Shown one piece after another: positions 1 through 5,979 of a stretch of 7,282 nucleotides of DNA (position 1 is its first letter; every line of letters begins with the position of its first letter). Source of the DNA: a bacterium (GTDB lineage: Bacteria > Patescibacteriota > Microgenomatia > Levybacterales > UBA12049). The notes beneath the pieces are model-generated. The model was not told the DNA's origin. It searched no databases and saw nothing but the letters and a program-made list of their open reading frames with translations. Made by a program: the position numbers and the translations under genes. Location of the stretch: positions 1-7,282 of the forward strand of contig JAKAMH010000044.1 in NCBI GenBank assembly GCA_021813005.1. The letters are read 5' to 3'.

Positions 1-1
1 G

Positions 2-454
2 CCTGATAAGAAAACTCGCCTTCTACTCGTTGGTAAAACGGATTATTTTTATCAAAAGCTGCGCGGCAGCGTTACCGATGCACGAGTTATTTTCCTGGAT
101 TTCGTTTCTGACGGCGAGTTGGCTGCACTTTACCGGCAGGCGGTAGCGCTTCTGGCACCGTCTCTGATGGAGGGGTTCGGTCTGCCACCGCTTGAGGCAA
201 TGGCGAATGGATGTTTGGTTATAGCCTCAGATATTCCGGCGCACAAAGAAATTTGCGGCAATGTAGCATTATATTTTGATCCGGAGAGCCCGGGTCAAAT
301 TTCAGAGAAGTTGCAAGAGTCTCAGACCATGCCCGAAGCGGTTCTGGCGGCCCGCATCCGCAGTGGAAAGGAGAAGGCAAAGGCCTATTCTTGGCAGAAA
401 ATGGTTTCCCAGACAAAATCAGTCTATGAAAGTTGTCTTTTGACAAGTTCATGA
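2..454 (+). CDS. GT4 family glycosyltransferase, C-terminal part (5' end outside window)
   Basis: Transfers a sugar from a nucleotide-sugar donor to a growing glycan, at the cytoplasmic face of the membrane. Only the last 150 codons are present; the frame is already open at base 2, so the true start lies upstream. What is visible is the donor-binding half of a GT-B fold. It has the strand-like stretch RLLLVGK at the left edge and the EX7E signature of retaining GT4 enzymes (Glu codons at 170-172 and 194-196, within EGFGLPPLEAM). The following VIASDIPAHKEICGNVALYF segment is typical of GT4 enzymes such as the MtfB-like mannosyltransferases. The gene ends in tandem in-frame stops, TGA TAA, 33 bases before the next gene on the same strand. 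Donor and acceptor cannot be read from this fragment; mannose is a guess from the GDP-mannose gene downstream. The family call is secure, the exact activity is not. Confidence 0.9.
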   Translation, partial: PDKKTRLLLVGKTDYFYQKLRGSVTDARVIFLDFVSDGELAALYRQAVALLAPSLMEGFGLPPLEAMANGCLVIASDIPAHKEICGNVALYFDPESPGQISEKLQESQTMPEAVLAARIRSGKEKAKAYSWQKMVSQTKSVYESCLLTSS

Positions 455-487
455 TAAACTTCATGCAGGAATACTGCCTCAAAATAC

Positions 488-1567
488 ATGAAAGTAGCAT
501 TAGTATATGACAGGGTAAACAAGTGGGGAGGGGCAGAACGCGTGCTCTTGGCGCTGCGGGACCTTTTCCCAGACGCGCCTCTCTTTACATCGGTTTATAA
601 CCCGAGTTCCGCCCCCTGGGCAAAAGGATTCAAGGTAATTTCCTCCCCTGCGCAGCGCCTGCCTTTGGCTCCTACTTCTCATGAGCTATATCCCTATCTC
701 ATGCCTCTCGCCTTTGAGAGCTTTGATTTTGACGGCTTTGACTTGGTAATTTCCGTCACCAGTGAGGCGGCTAAGGGCATTATCACCAAGCCCAAAACGC
801 TGCATATTTGCTACTGTCTCACGCCGACGCGTTACCTCTGGAGTGGCTACGGCGATTATTTCCAAAATCCTCTGTTTCGTGTATTGGTTGCACCGGTAGT
901 TTCTTATCTTCGCAAGTGGGATTTAATAGCCTCGACACGGCCGGACCATATGATAGCGATATCAGAGGAGGTGCAGAAAAGGATACGAAGATACTATGGG
1001 CGTGAAGCGCCAATCATCTATCCGCCGGCCCAGCTTGAGAATAGAGAGGGATATCAGACAGACAGAGATGAGTACTTTCTGGTTGTTTCACGCCTCTCCA
1101 GGCAAACGCCCTACAAGCGGGTTGAGCTGGCGATTGACGTGGCAACACAGATGCATCTGCCTCTCCGTGTGGTCGGGGATGGCAATCTCAAGGCAGCACT
1201 CAGGATGCGTGCCGGTCCGTCAGTGATTTTTCTGGGGAGCGTCTCAGACCGCGAGCTTGCCAGGCAGTATGCCGGGGCACGGGCACTGATTTTCCCGGGC
1301 AAGGAAGATTTCGGTCTGGTCATGGTTGAAGCGCAAAAGTTCGGTATACCGGTTATCGCCTATGACAGAGGTGGGGCGACCGAGATCATCACCCACGGCA
1401 AGACGGGAGTGCTTTTCCCGTCTCAGTCGAGAAAAGGGCTGAAAGAGGCAATAGAGCAATTTAAAACAATGCAGTTTAAGGCTGCAGATCTTCGGAAAAA
1501 TGCCAAGCGGTTTGATCTGACAACCTTTCAGAAACAATTCCTTGCATTTATAGAGCAAAGTGTATGA
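488..1567 (+). CDS. WbaZ-like GT4 glycosyltransferase (probable mannosyltransferase)
   Basis: A complete 359-residue retaining GT-B glycosyltransferase, probably adding mannose from GDP-mannose to a lipid-linked oligosaccharide at the inner face of the membrane. The N-terminal half begins MKVALVYDRVNKWGGAERVL, with the glycine-rich GGAE loop at residues 14-17. A CLTPTRYLW stretch follows; it resembles the H/C-TPxRYLW motif of the WbaZ subgroup of GT4. The C-terminal donor domain has SRLSRQTPYKR (R202, K210, R211, the usual donor-phosphate contacts), VVGDGN, and the EX7E pair E273 and E281. Length is normal for the subgroup. The ATG at 488 lies 33 bases after the previous stop and has no Shine-Dalgarno at useful distance. 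The gene ends in tandem TGA TAA stops, as does the upstream transferase. Mannose as substrate is inferred from the WbaZ resemblance and from the adjacent GDP-mannose synthesis gene; other hexoses are possible. Confidence 0.9.
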   Translation: MKVALVYDRVNKWGGAERVLLALRDLFPDAPLFTSVYNPSSAPWAKGFKVISSPAQRLPLAPTSHELYPYLMPLAFESFDFDGFDLVISVTSEAAKGIITKPKTLHICYCLTPTRYLWSGYGDYFQNPLFRVLVAPVVSYLRKWDLIASTRPDHMIAISEEVQKRIRRYYGREAPIIYPPAQLENREGYQTDRDEYFLVVSRLSRQTPYKRVELAIDVATQMHLPLRVVGDGNLKAALRMRAGPSVIFLGSVSDRELARQYAGARALIFPGKEDFGLVMVEAQKFGIPVIAYDRGGATEIITHGKTGVLFPSQSRKGLKEAIEQFKTMQFKAADLRKNAKRFDLTTFQKQFLAFIEQSV

Positions 1568-1575
1568 TAATTATG

Positions 1576-1581
1576 TATAAT
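1576..1581 (+). promoter_or_regulatory. -10 box (TATAAT) just upstream of the GDP-mannose synthesis gene
   Basis: A perfect TATAAT lies 15 bases before the ATG at 1597, immediately after the upstream transferase gene. Transcription would start near 1588, leaving a leader of about 9 bases. No good -35 box sits at 16-18 bases (GAGCAA at 17), and there is no extended -10 TGn. A second -10-like TATGAT lies at 1563-1568. There is no Shine-Dalgarno in the short leader. The region is AT-rich, so chance is possible, but two other genes here show a similar layout. Confidence 0.4.
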
Positions 1582-1596
1582 ACGAAATAGATTTTT

Positions 1597-2679
1597 ATGA
1601 AAATTGTTGTATTTGCAGGAGGCGTTGGGACAAGACTTTGGCCACTTTCCAGGAAGAACACCCCCAAACAGTTTGGTAAGATCATCGGCGAGAAGTCTAC
1701 ATTGCAGGAAACGGTTGACAGGCTTCTTCCCGAGTTTGCAGCGGAAGATATCTACATTGCCACCGGAAGCAAATATAAGGAAACTGTTATGGCACAATTG
1801 CCGACTATCCCCCGGGAAAATTTTTTCTTTGAGCCGACGATGCGGGATGTTGGTCCGGCTATCGGTCTGGTTGCCTTTCTTCTCGATAAGAAATTCAGTG
1901 ATGAGCCGGTGGCAATACTTTGGAGTGATCATCTTGTTAAAAACGTTGATGAGTTTCGCAAAGTGCTGCGTATGGCAGAGGGGGAAGTTGTTAGCGGGGA
2001 TTCCAAGTTCGTTTTCATCGGACAGAAGCCGCGATTTGCCAATCAAAATTGTGGGTGGATAGAGCTGGGAGAAAAAATCGGAGACGAAAATCAGGCTGAG
2101 ATTTATTCGTTTAAACGGCTCTGTTACCGGCCGAAGTTGGAGGAAGCAGAGGAGTTTTTTGCAAACAATAGATATGTTTGGAACTTAGGGTATTTTGTCA
2201 CAACACCACAGTACCTGGTTAATCTCTTCAAGGCCTACGTCCCGGATATGTTTGAAGCGTTAGACCTGGTGAAAAGTTCCTTTGATACCCAGGAGTTTCA
2301 GGGAGTCTTAAACGAGGTGTATCCGACACTTGAGAAGATAAGCTTTGATGATGCAATTCTGGTGAGGCTTGCGCCCGACCGTCTGACAGTTATCTCGACC
2401 GATCTCGGGTGGAGCGATGTGGGAGCCTGGGATGCACTCAAGGAGGCGCTCTCAGGCACAGACGATGAAAATGTCACGAAGGGTAATGTTGAGCTGAAAG
2501 ATTCACGTGATTCGCTTGTCTTCAACTATACAGGCAAGCTGATTGTCGGCATCGACCTCTCAGAGATGATCATCGTCGAGACGGAAGATGTCATCCTTGT
2601 CTGTCCCAAGTCATCAGTCCCGAAGGTGAAGAAGTTCGTAGAGGGTTTGACAGGCACTCCTCACGAACATCTTGCCTGA
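1597..2679 (+). CDS. manC: Mannose-1-phosphate guanylyltransferase (monofunctional)
   Basis: Makes GDP-mannose from mannose 1-phosphate and GTP in the cytoplasm, supplying the donor for mannosyltransferases and for GDP-fucose-type sugars. The 360-residue protein shows the nucleotidyltransferase signature GGVGTRLWPLSR at residues 8-19, followed by PKQF at 23-26. It also has a WSDH segment with D111 in the place of the usual P-x-D-H metal site, YVWNLGYFV, SFDDAI at 249-254, and GWSDVGAWDAL starting at 271. These fit type I sugar nucleotidyltransferases of the mannose-1-phosphate guanylyltransferase family. Bifunctional ManC proteins are about 470-480 residues with a C-terminal phosphomannose isomerase domain; that domain is absent here, so mannose 1-phosphate must come from enzymes encoded elsewhere. 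The ATG start is supported by the motif lying at the very N-terminus. The gene is followed after one base by the phosphoglycosyl transferase gene, suggesting translational coupling. Confidence 0.95.
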   Translation: MKIVVFAGGVGTRLWPLSRKNTPKQFGKIIGEKSTLQETVDRLLPEFAAEDIYIATGSKYKETVMAQLPTIPRENFFFEPTMRDVGPAIGLVAFLLDKKFSDEPVAILWSDHLVKNVDEFRKVLRMAEGEVVSGDSKFVFIGQKPRFANQNCGWIELGEKIGDENQAEIYSFKRLCYRPKLEEAEEFFANNRYVWNLGYFVTTPQYLVNLFKAYVPDMFEALDLVKSSFDTQEFQGVLNEVYPTLEKISFDDAILVRLAPDRLTVISTDLGWSDVGAWDALKEALSGTDDENVTKGNVELKDSRDSLVFNYTGKLIVGIDLSEMIIVETEDVILVCPKSSVPKVKKFVEGLTGTPHEHLA

Positions 2680-2680
2680 C

Positions 2681-3346
2681 ATGCCATACAAAGAAATAAA
2701 GAAGAGCGCGCTGTATGAGCTGACAAAGCGGTCGATAGATATCATCTCTGCCATTATTCTTCTCATAATTTTCTCACCGGTTATTCTCCTTGTGGCACTG
2801 GCCATCAAGCTGGACTCAGCAGGTCCAGTCCTGGCAGACACACCGTCCCGTATCGGCCAGAACGGCAGACCTTTTAAGATGTACAAGTTCCGCTCCATGG
2901 TCAAAAATGCCCATGAGCAGCTGCGGGAGAACCCCGAGTTTGCCAGACTATTTGCCGAATATAAAAAAAGCAGCTATAAGCTTAAGGATGACCCGCGGGT
3001 GACAAGAGTGGGACGGTTTATCAGAAAACATTCACTGGATGAGATTCCTCAGCTCGTCAATGTGCTAAAGGGAGATATGAGTCTCGTCGGCCCGCGGGCG
3101 TATTACCCTGACGAACTGCGTGACCAGCAACGGAAGTATCCGTCCACCCGAGATGCTGTAAAAGTGGTGCTCTCCGTTCGCCCCGGCGTAACCGGTCAGT
3201 GGCAGGTCTCCGGGCGCTCTGAAATTAATTTTGATAAACGCATACAGATGGATGCGCGCTATGTGCGTCTTCGCTCAATCATGTATGATTTTGTGATTAT
3301 TGCAAGGACACCCTGGGCAATGATCTCAGGAAGAGGGGCACTCTGA
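2681..3346 (+). CDS. Small monotopic phosphoglycosyl transferase (undecaprenyl-phosphate sugar phosphotransferase)
   Basis: Starts a surface glycan by moving a sugar 1-phosphate from a nucleotide sugar onto undecaprenyl phosphate in the membrane (bacterial sugar transferase family, PglC/WcaJ catalytic domain). The 221 residues contain one N-terminal hydrophobic segment (about 19-44) with a Ser32-Pro33 break, as in the re-entrant helix of PglC, and R17 just before it. KMYKFRSM and the catalytic pair D120-E121 in SLDEIPQLVNVLKGDMSLVGPR follow. The large N-terminal membrane domain of WbaP-type enzymes is missing, so this is the minimal form. About 30 extra residues (NAHEQL to YKLKDD) lie between KFRSM and the DE motif, and ADTPS replaces the common FxQ before RIGQNG. 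I chose ATG 2681, one base after the previous stop; an in-frame TTG at 2672 would overlap that gene by 8 bases. The sugar transferred cannot be predicted. Confidence 0.93.
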   Translation: MPYKEIKKSALYELTKRSIDIISAIILLIIFSPVILLVALAIKLDSAGPVLADTPSRIGQNGRPFKMYKFRSMVKNAHEQLRENPEFARLFAEYKKSSYKLKDDPRVTRVGRFIRKHSLDEIPQLVNVLKGDMSLVGPRAYYPDELRDQQRKYPSTRDAVKVVLSVRPGVTGQWQVSGRSEINFDKRIQMDARYVRLRSIMYDFVIIARTPWAMISGRGAL

Positions 3347-3387
3347 ACATCTACCTTAGAATAGCCTGAAAGACCGTCTCTGGCGGC

Positions 3388-3417
3388 TTGACAAGGTGGA
3401 AAAAACTCAGGTATGAT
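3388..3417 (+). promoter_or_regulatory. Sigma-70-type promoter for the DUF4012 gene (and probably recO)
   Basis: A consensus -35 box TTGACA at 3388-3393 is followed after 18 bases by TATGAT at 3412-3417, five of six matches to TATAAT. It lies in the 66 to 80 base gap after the phosphoglycosyl transferase gene. Transcription would begin near 3424, four bases before the ATG at 3428. The ATG at 3413 lies within the -10 box and would not be transcribed from it. This is the best promoter in the window by sequence. Confidence 0.6.
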
Positions 3418-3427
3418 GTACTATCGT

Positions 3428-5383
3428 ATGGGTGGATTTGATAAGATTAGTTTAGATTCGGTCCCTGCTCCCGACGCGGACCAGGTGAAGCGGGGAGAGG
3501 TGCAATCTATGGCAGCAAGAAAGCGAAAAAAGAAGTTCAATCTATCCCCCAAAAAGCTTACAATCGTTCTGGCAGTCGTCATCGTGCTTGGTATCTTGAT
3601 CGGAATTCCGGTATTTAAGACGTATAAATCCGGCATCAAGACATATCGTCAGGTCAAAGTGCTCTATGATGCTGTGAAAAAGCAAAATATAGCACTGGCA
3701 TCAGACGAACTTGCTACAACCAAAGCAGATCTTGCAGATACACAAAAAAACTTCCATTACCTCCTGCCTTTTAAGTTTGTGCCGCTTGTCGGCTGGTACT
3801 ATAACGACGTCGATCACATGCTGAGCGCCGGCTCGTACGGCTTGGATACTGTCGGAATTGTCATCGAGTCCCTTAAGCCGTACGCGGATGTTCTGGGACT
3901 GAAGGGTGGGGGTTCATTCTCGTCAGGTTCAGCCGAGGACAGGATAAAGACCGCGGTCATGACAATGGGCAAGATCACGCCCCGTATAGATGAAATCTCC
4001 GTTTCTCTTGATAAAGTTAAGGCGGAAATTGATCAGGTAAATCCGGGGCACTATCCGGCAATTTTATTTGGCAAGAAGCTGCACGACCAGCTGACGCAGG
4101 TGAAGAGCCTGACGGACGACGGCGTGACATTTGTCCACCAGGCGCGGCCGCTCATCAAGCAGCTACCGGCACTTCTGGGGGAAGACAATGCGCAGAAGTA
4201 CTTGGTTCTCTTTCAAAACGATAAAGAATTGAGACCGACCGGCGGTTTTATCACAGCCTATGCACTTTTTAGCCTCGATAAGGGCGTCATCCATGCCGAT
4301 AAATCAGAGGATATCTATACGCTTGACGCGACGGTTCCCAATAAGCCGCCGGCGCCACAGCCGATTCTTGATTACCTACCCAAGGTGTACACATTTAACC
4401 TGCGCGATTCAAACCTCTCGCCGGATTTTATGCAGTCGATGAAGACATTTCGTTCCATGTATGATCGGTCAGGCGGATATGTGCCGGTTAATGGGATCAT
4501 CGGCATTGACACCAGCGTGCTTGTCTCAACAATCAAAATTCTTGATAATTCGGTAACGGCGGGAGGAATCACGTTTACAACGGATAACGATCCGCACTGT
4601 GATTGTCCGCAGGTAATCTACCAGTTGGAAAATAATATTTCCCGCCCCGTGGGCTATATCCGCTCGGACAGAAAAGGACTTTTGGGCGAGCTGCTGTACG
4701 CGATCATGCAGAAAGCGCTTTCGTCCTCCCCCAAAATCTACTGGGGACCGCTTTTCCAGTCAATGCTTGTACAGACACAGCAAAAACATATTCTCTTTGA
4801 CCTGTATAACACCGATGCACAGCAGGGGATCGAGGCAATGAATGCTGCCGGTCAGATTTTGCCTTTTGACGGTGACTATCTCCATATCAATGACACAAAC
4901 TTTGCCGGAGCCAAGACCAATCTATTTCTTAAAGAGGCGGTAACTGACCAGTTAGACGTGAAAAGCGACGGGACAATTATTAAGACGGTTACAATTAATT
5001 ACAAAGATCCCTATCCTCCCTCCGACTGCAATCTGGAGCGGGGAGGACTCTGTCTGAACGCAACGCTGCGCAATTGGCTGAGAATTTACGTGCCGAAGGG
5101 AAGTAAGATGCTCTCAAGCTCCGGTTCGCAGGTGAAGATGAAAACATATGATGATCTCGGCAAGACAGTATTTGACGGGTTCTTGACGGTACGTCCGCAG
5201 GGGGCAAGTACTTTCACTGTTTCTTACCAACTGCCTTTCAAGGTTTCCTCGTCCAATCTGCCCTCACTTATCCAGAAACAGCCAGGGACAGACGGTAATC
5301 TGTACACCATCATAGTTAACGGCAAACAGATTGATTCATTCCCGCTCCTGACAGATAAAACCCTGCAGCTTAAGGTACGGTAA
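3428..5383 (+). CDS. Membrane-anchored DUF4012 domain protein
   Basis: Function unknown. DUF4012 proteins occur in Actinobacteria and candidate-phylum bacteria, often beside glycan genes; a role in the cell envelope is inferred. From ATG 3428 it has 651 residues: a basic stretch (RKRKKK, about 30-36), one hydrophobic segment (about 45-63), then a long probably extracellular region. The DUF4012 hallmark YLVLFQNDKELRPTGGF spans about 258-274. Also typical are the RDSNLSPDF segment, NWLRIYVPKGS, and the GKTVFDGFLTVRP segment near the C-terminus. It has only four cysteines, C391 and C393 (HCDCP) and C534 and C542 (CNLERGGLC), all beyond the membrane segment and able to form disulfides. No catalytic motif is recognisable. 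The start is uncertain: ATG 3413 overlaps the -10 box, 3428 fits a near-leaderless transcript, and ATG 3509 (624 residues) has a good Shine-Dalgarno and begins just before the basic stretch. It ends two bases before recO. Confidence 0.88.
   Translation: MGGFDKISLDSVPAPDADQVKRGEVQSMAARKRKKKFNLSPKKLTIVLAVVIVLGILIGIPVFKTYKSGIKTYRQVKVLYDAVKKQNIALASDELATTKADLADTQKNFHYLLPFKFVPLVGWYYNDVDHMLSAGSYGLDTVGIVIESLKPYADVLGLKGGGSFSSGSAEDRIKTAVMTMGKITPRIDEISVSLDKVKAEIDQVNPGHYPAILFGKKLHDQLTQVKSLTDDGVTFVHQARPLIKQLPALLGEDNAQKYLVLFQNDKELRPTGGFITAYALFSLDKGVIHADKSEDIYTLDATVPNKPPAPQPILDYLPKVYTFNLRDSNLSPDFMQSMKTFRSMYDRSGGYVPVNGIIGIDTSVLVSTIKILDNSVTAGGITFTTDNDPHCDCPQVIYQLENNISRPVGYIRSDRKGLLGELLYAIMQKALSSSPKIYWGPLFQSMLVQTQQKHILFDLYNTDAQQGIEAMNAAGQILPFDGDYLHINDTNFAGAKTNLFLKEAVTDQLDVKSDGTIIKTVTINYKDPYPPSDCNLERGGLCLNATLRNWLRIYVPKGSKMLSSSGSQVKMKTYDDLGKTVFDGFLTVRPQGASTFTVSYQLPFKVSSSNLPSLIQKQPGTDGNLYTIIVNGKQIDSFPLLTDKTLQLKVR
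3492..3500 (+). promoter_or_regulatory. Possible Shine-Dalgarno for an alternative start at 3509
   Basis: GGGGAGAGG lies 8 bases before ATG 3509, which would give a protein starting MAARKRKKKF directly ahead of the membrane segment. It is the only strong Shine-Dalgarno-like sequence near a possible start in this window. If it is the real site, the transcript from the promoter at 3388-3417 has a leader of about 85 bases. It may equally be chance purine richness within the coding sequence, since the other genes here do not appear to rely on such sites. Confidence 0.35.
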
Positions 5384-5385
5384 CT

Positions 5386-5931
5386 ATGCGTACATTTCGT
5401 ACAGAAGCTATCATCATTAAGCGCCGCAACTTTGGAGAAGCAGATAAGTTCCTGACAGTCTTTACCAAGGAGCTGGGTAAACTGCAGATTAAAGCACCCG
5501 GAATCAGAAAACTCACCAGTAGGCGGTCTCCTCACGTAGAGCTTCTCAACTATTCTATACTTTCGCTCTATAATGGCTCCGTAGTGCCCATCCTGACCGA
5601 AGCCCAGACAATTGAAACCTACGGGGCAATCAAAGAAGATCTCAATAAAGTTGGGTTTGCCTACCACCTCTGTGAGCTTATTGACGGTTTGTGCCCGGAA
5701 GGACAGGTACACGAGGACGTATTCACACTCCTTAAGGAAACACTGACCAAGATAGCTGCCTCCGGTGATATTGCCATAGTGGTACATGGATTTGAGGTAT
5801 CACTGCTTACCGCGCTTGGCTACTGGAAACGTGGAGACGTAAGCGCAGTCAACACACGGGATTATATCGAACAGCTTCTGGAGCGCAAACTCAAGAGCCG
5901 CTCCATCTTCTTAAGGCGGACTGAAAAATAG
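5386..5931 (+). CDS. recO: DNA repair protein RecO, short form
   Basis: RecO acts in recombinational repair with RecR, helping RecA load onto SSB-coated single-stranded DNA and annealing complementary strands. The N-terminal OB-fold is clear: EAIIIKRRNFGEADKFLTVFTKELGKL, then APGIRKLTSRRSPHVELLNY, close to the family pattern. A helical part follows, with FEVSLLTALGY near residue 143 and a final helix containing ERKLKSRSIFL, similar to the RecO C-terminal LKSRxFL motif. At 181 residues it is shorter than the usual 240-260. The region after LGY, which carries a CxxC...CxxC zinc finger in many RecO proteins, is reduced to a short linker without cysteines. The frame is intact and both ends match the family, so this is probably a compact natural form and not a broken gene. 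ATG 5386 is two bases after the DUF4012 stop, with a weak AAGG 10 bases upstream. It is probably cotranscribed with the DUF4012 gene. Confidence 0.88.
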   Translation: MRTFRTEAIIIKRRNFGEADKFLTVFTKELGKLQIKAPGIRKLTSRRSPHVELLNYSILSLYNGSVVPILTEAQTIETYGAIKEDLNKVGFAYHLCELIDGLCPEGQVHEDVFTLLKETLTKIAASGDIAIVVHGFEVSLLTALGYWKRGDVSAVNTRDYIEQLLERKLKSRSIFLRRTEK

Positions 5932-5945
5932 GGAATAGCCTTTCT

Positions 5946-5973
5946 TTCAGATTGAGTACGTTTCTGCTATCAT
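5946..5973 (+). promoter_or_regulatory. Extended -10 promoter of the glycyl-tRNA synthetase gene
   Basis: TGCTATCAT at 5965-5973 is an extended -10 element (TGn plus TATCAT). A partial -35, TTCAGA at 5946-5951 (four of six matches), lies 16 bases upstream. Transcription would begin about seven bases after the -10 box, at or next to the A of the ATG at 5980, giving a leaderless message. No Shine-Dalgarno precedes the start, which agrees. It sits in the 48-base gap after recO, so the synthetase can be expressed apart from the upstream operon. No T-box-like leader exists here. Confidence 0.5.
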
Positions 5974-5979
5974 ACGCAT

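Noticed and set aside
445..461. Inverted repeat AAGTT/AACTT around the stop of the first transferase, considered as a terminator
   Set aside because: Five AT-rich base pairs only and no following T-run; too weak for a rho-independent terminator.
440..475. TTGACA at 440-445 as a promoter for the WbaZ-like transferase gene
   Set aside because: No -10 box lies at 16-18 bases; the closest -10-like sequence (AATACT, 470-475) is 24 bases away, too far for sigma-70 recognition.
1528..2046. Minus-strand open frame of 172 codons opposite the GDP-mannose gene
   Set aside because: Antisense shadow of a gene with clear motifs; the translation has no recognisable domain.
3359..3367. GAATAGCCT occurs here and again at 5933-5941, in the two gaps before promoters
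   Set aside because: The nine-base match lies at different distances from the -10 boxes (44 versus 26 bases), and one such match is not far from chance given how many pairs were compared by eye. No palindrome suggests an operator.
3371..3379. AGACCGTCT palindrome-like sequence after the phosphoglycosyl transferase gene
   Set aside because: Four-base arms with a single central base cannot form a hairpin, and no T-run follows; not enough to call an operator or terminator.
5224..5787. Minus-strand open frame of 187 codons across the DUF4012/recO junction
   Set aside because: It is antisense to two well-supported genes, spans their boundary, resembles no known family, and has no promoter or start signal of its own.
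5932..5979. Possible T-box leader or terminator before the glycyl-tRNA synthetase gene
   Set aside because: The gap is only 48 bases, with no T-box consensus, specifier hairpin or stem plus T-run; the promoter abuts the start codon.
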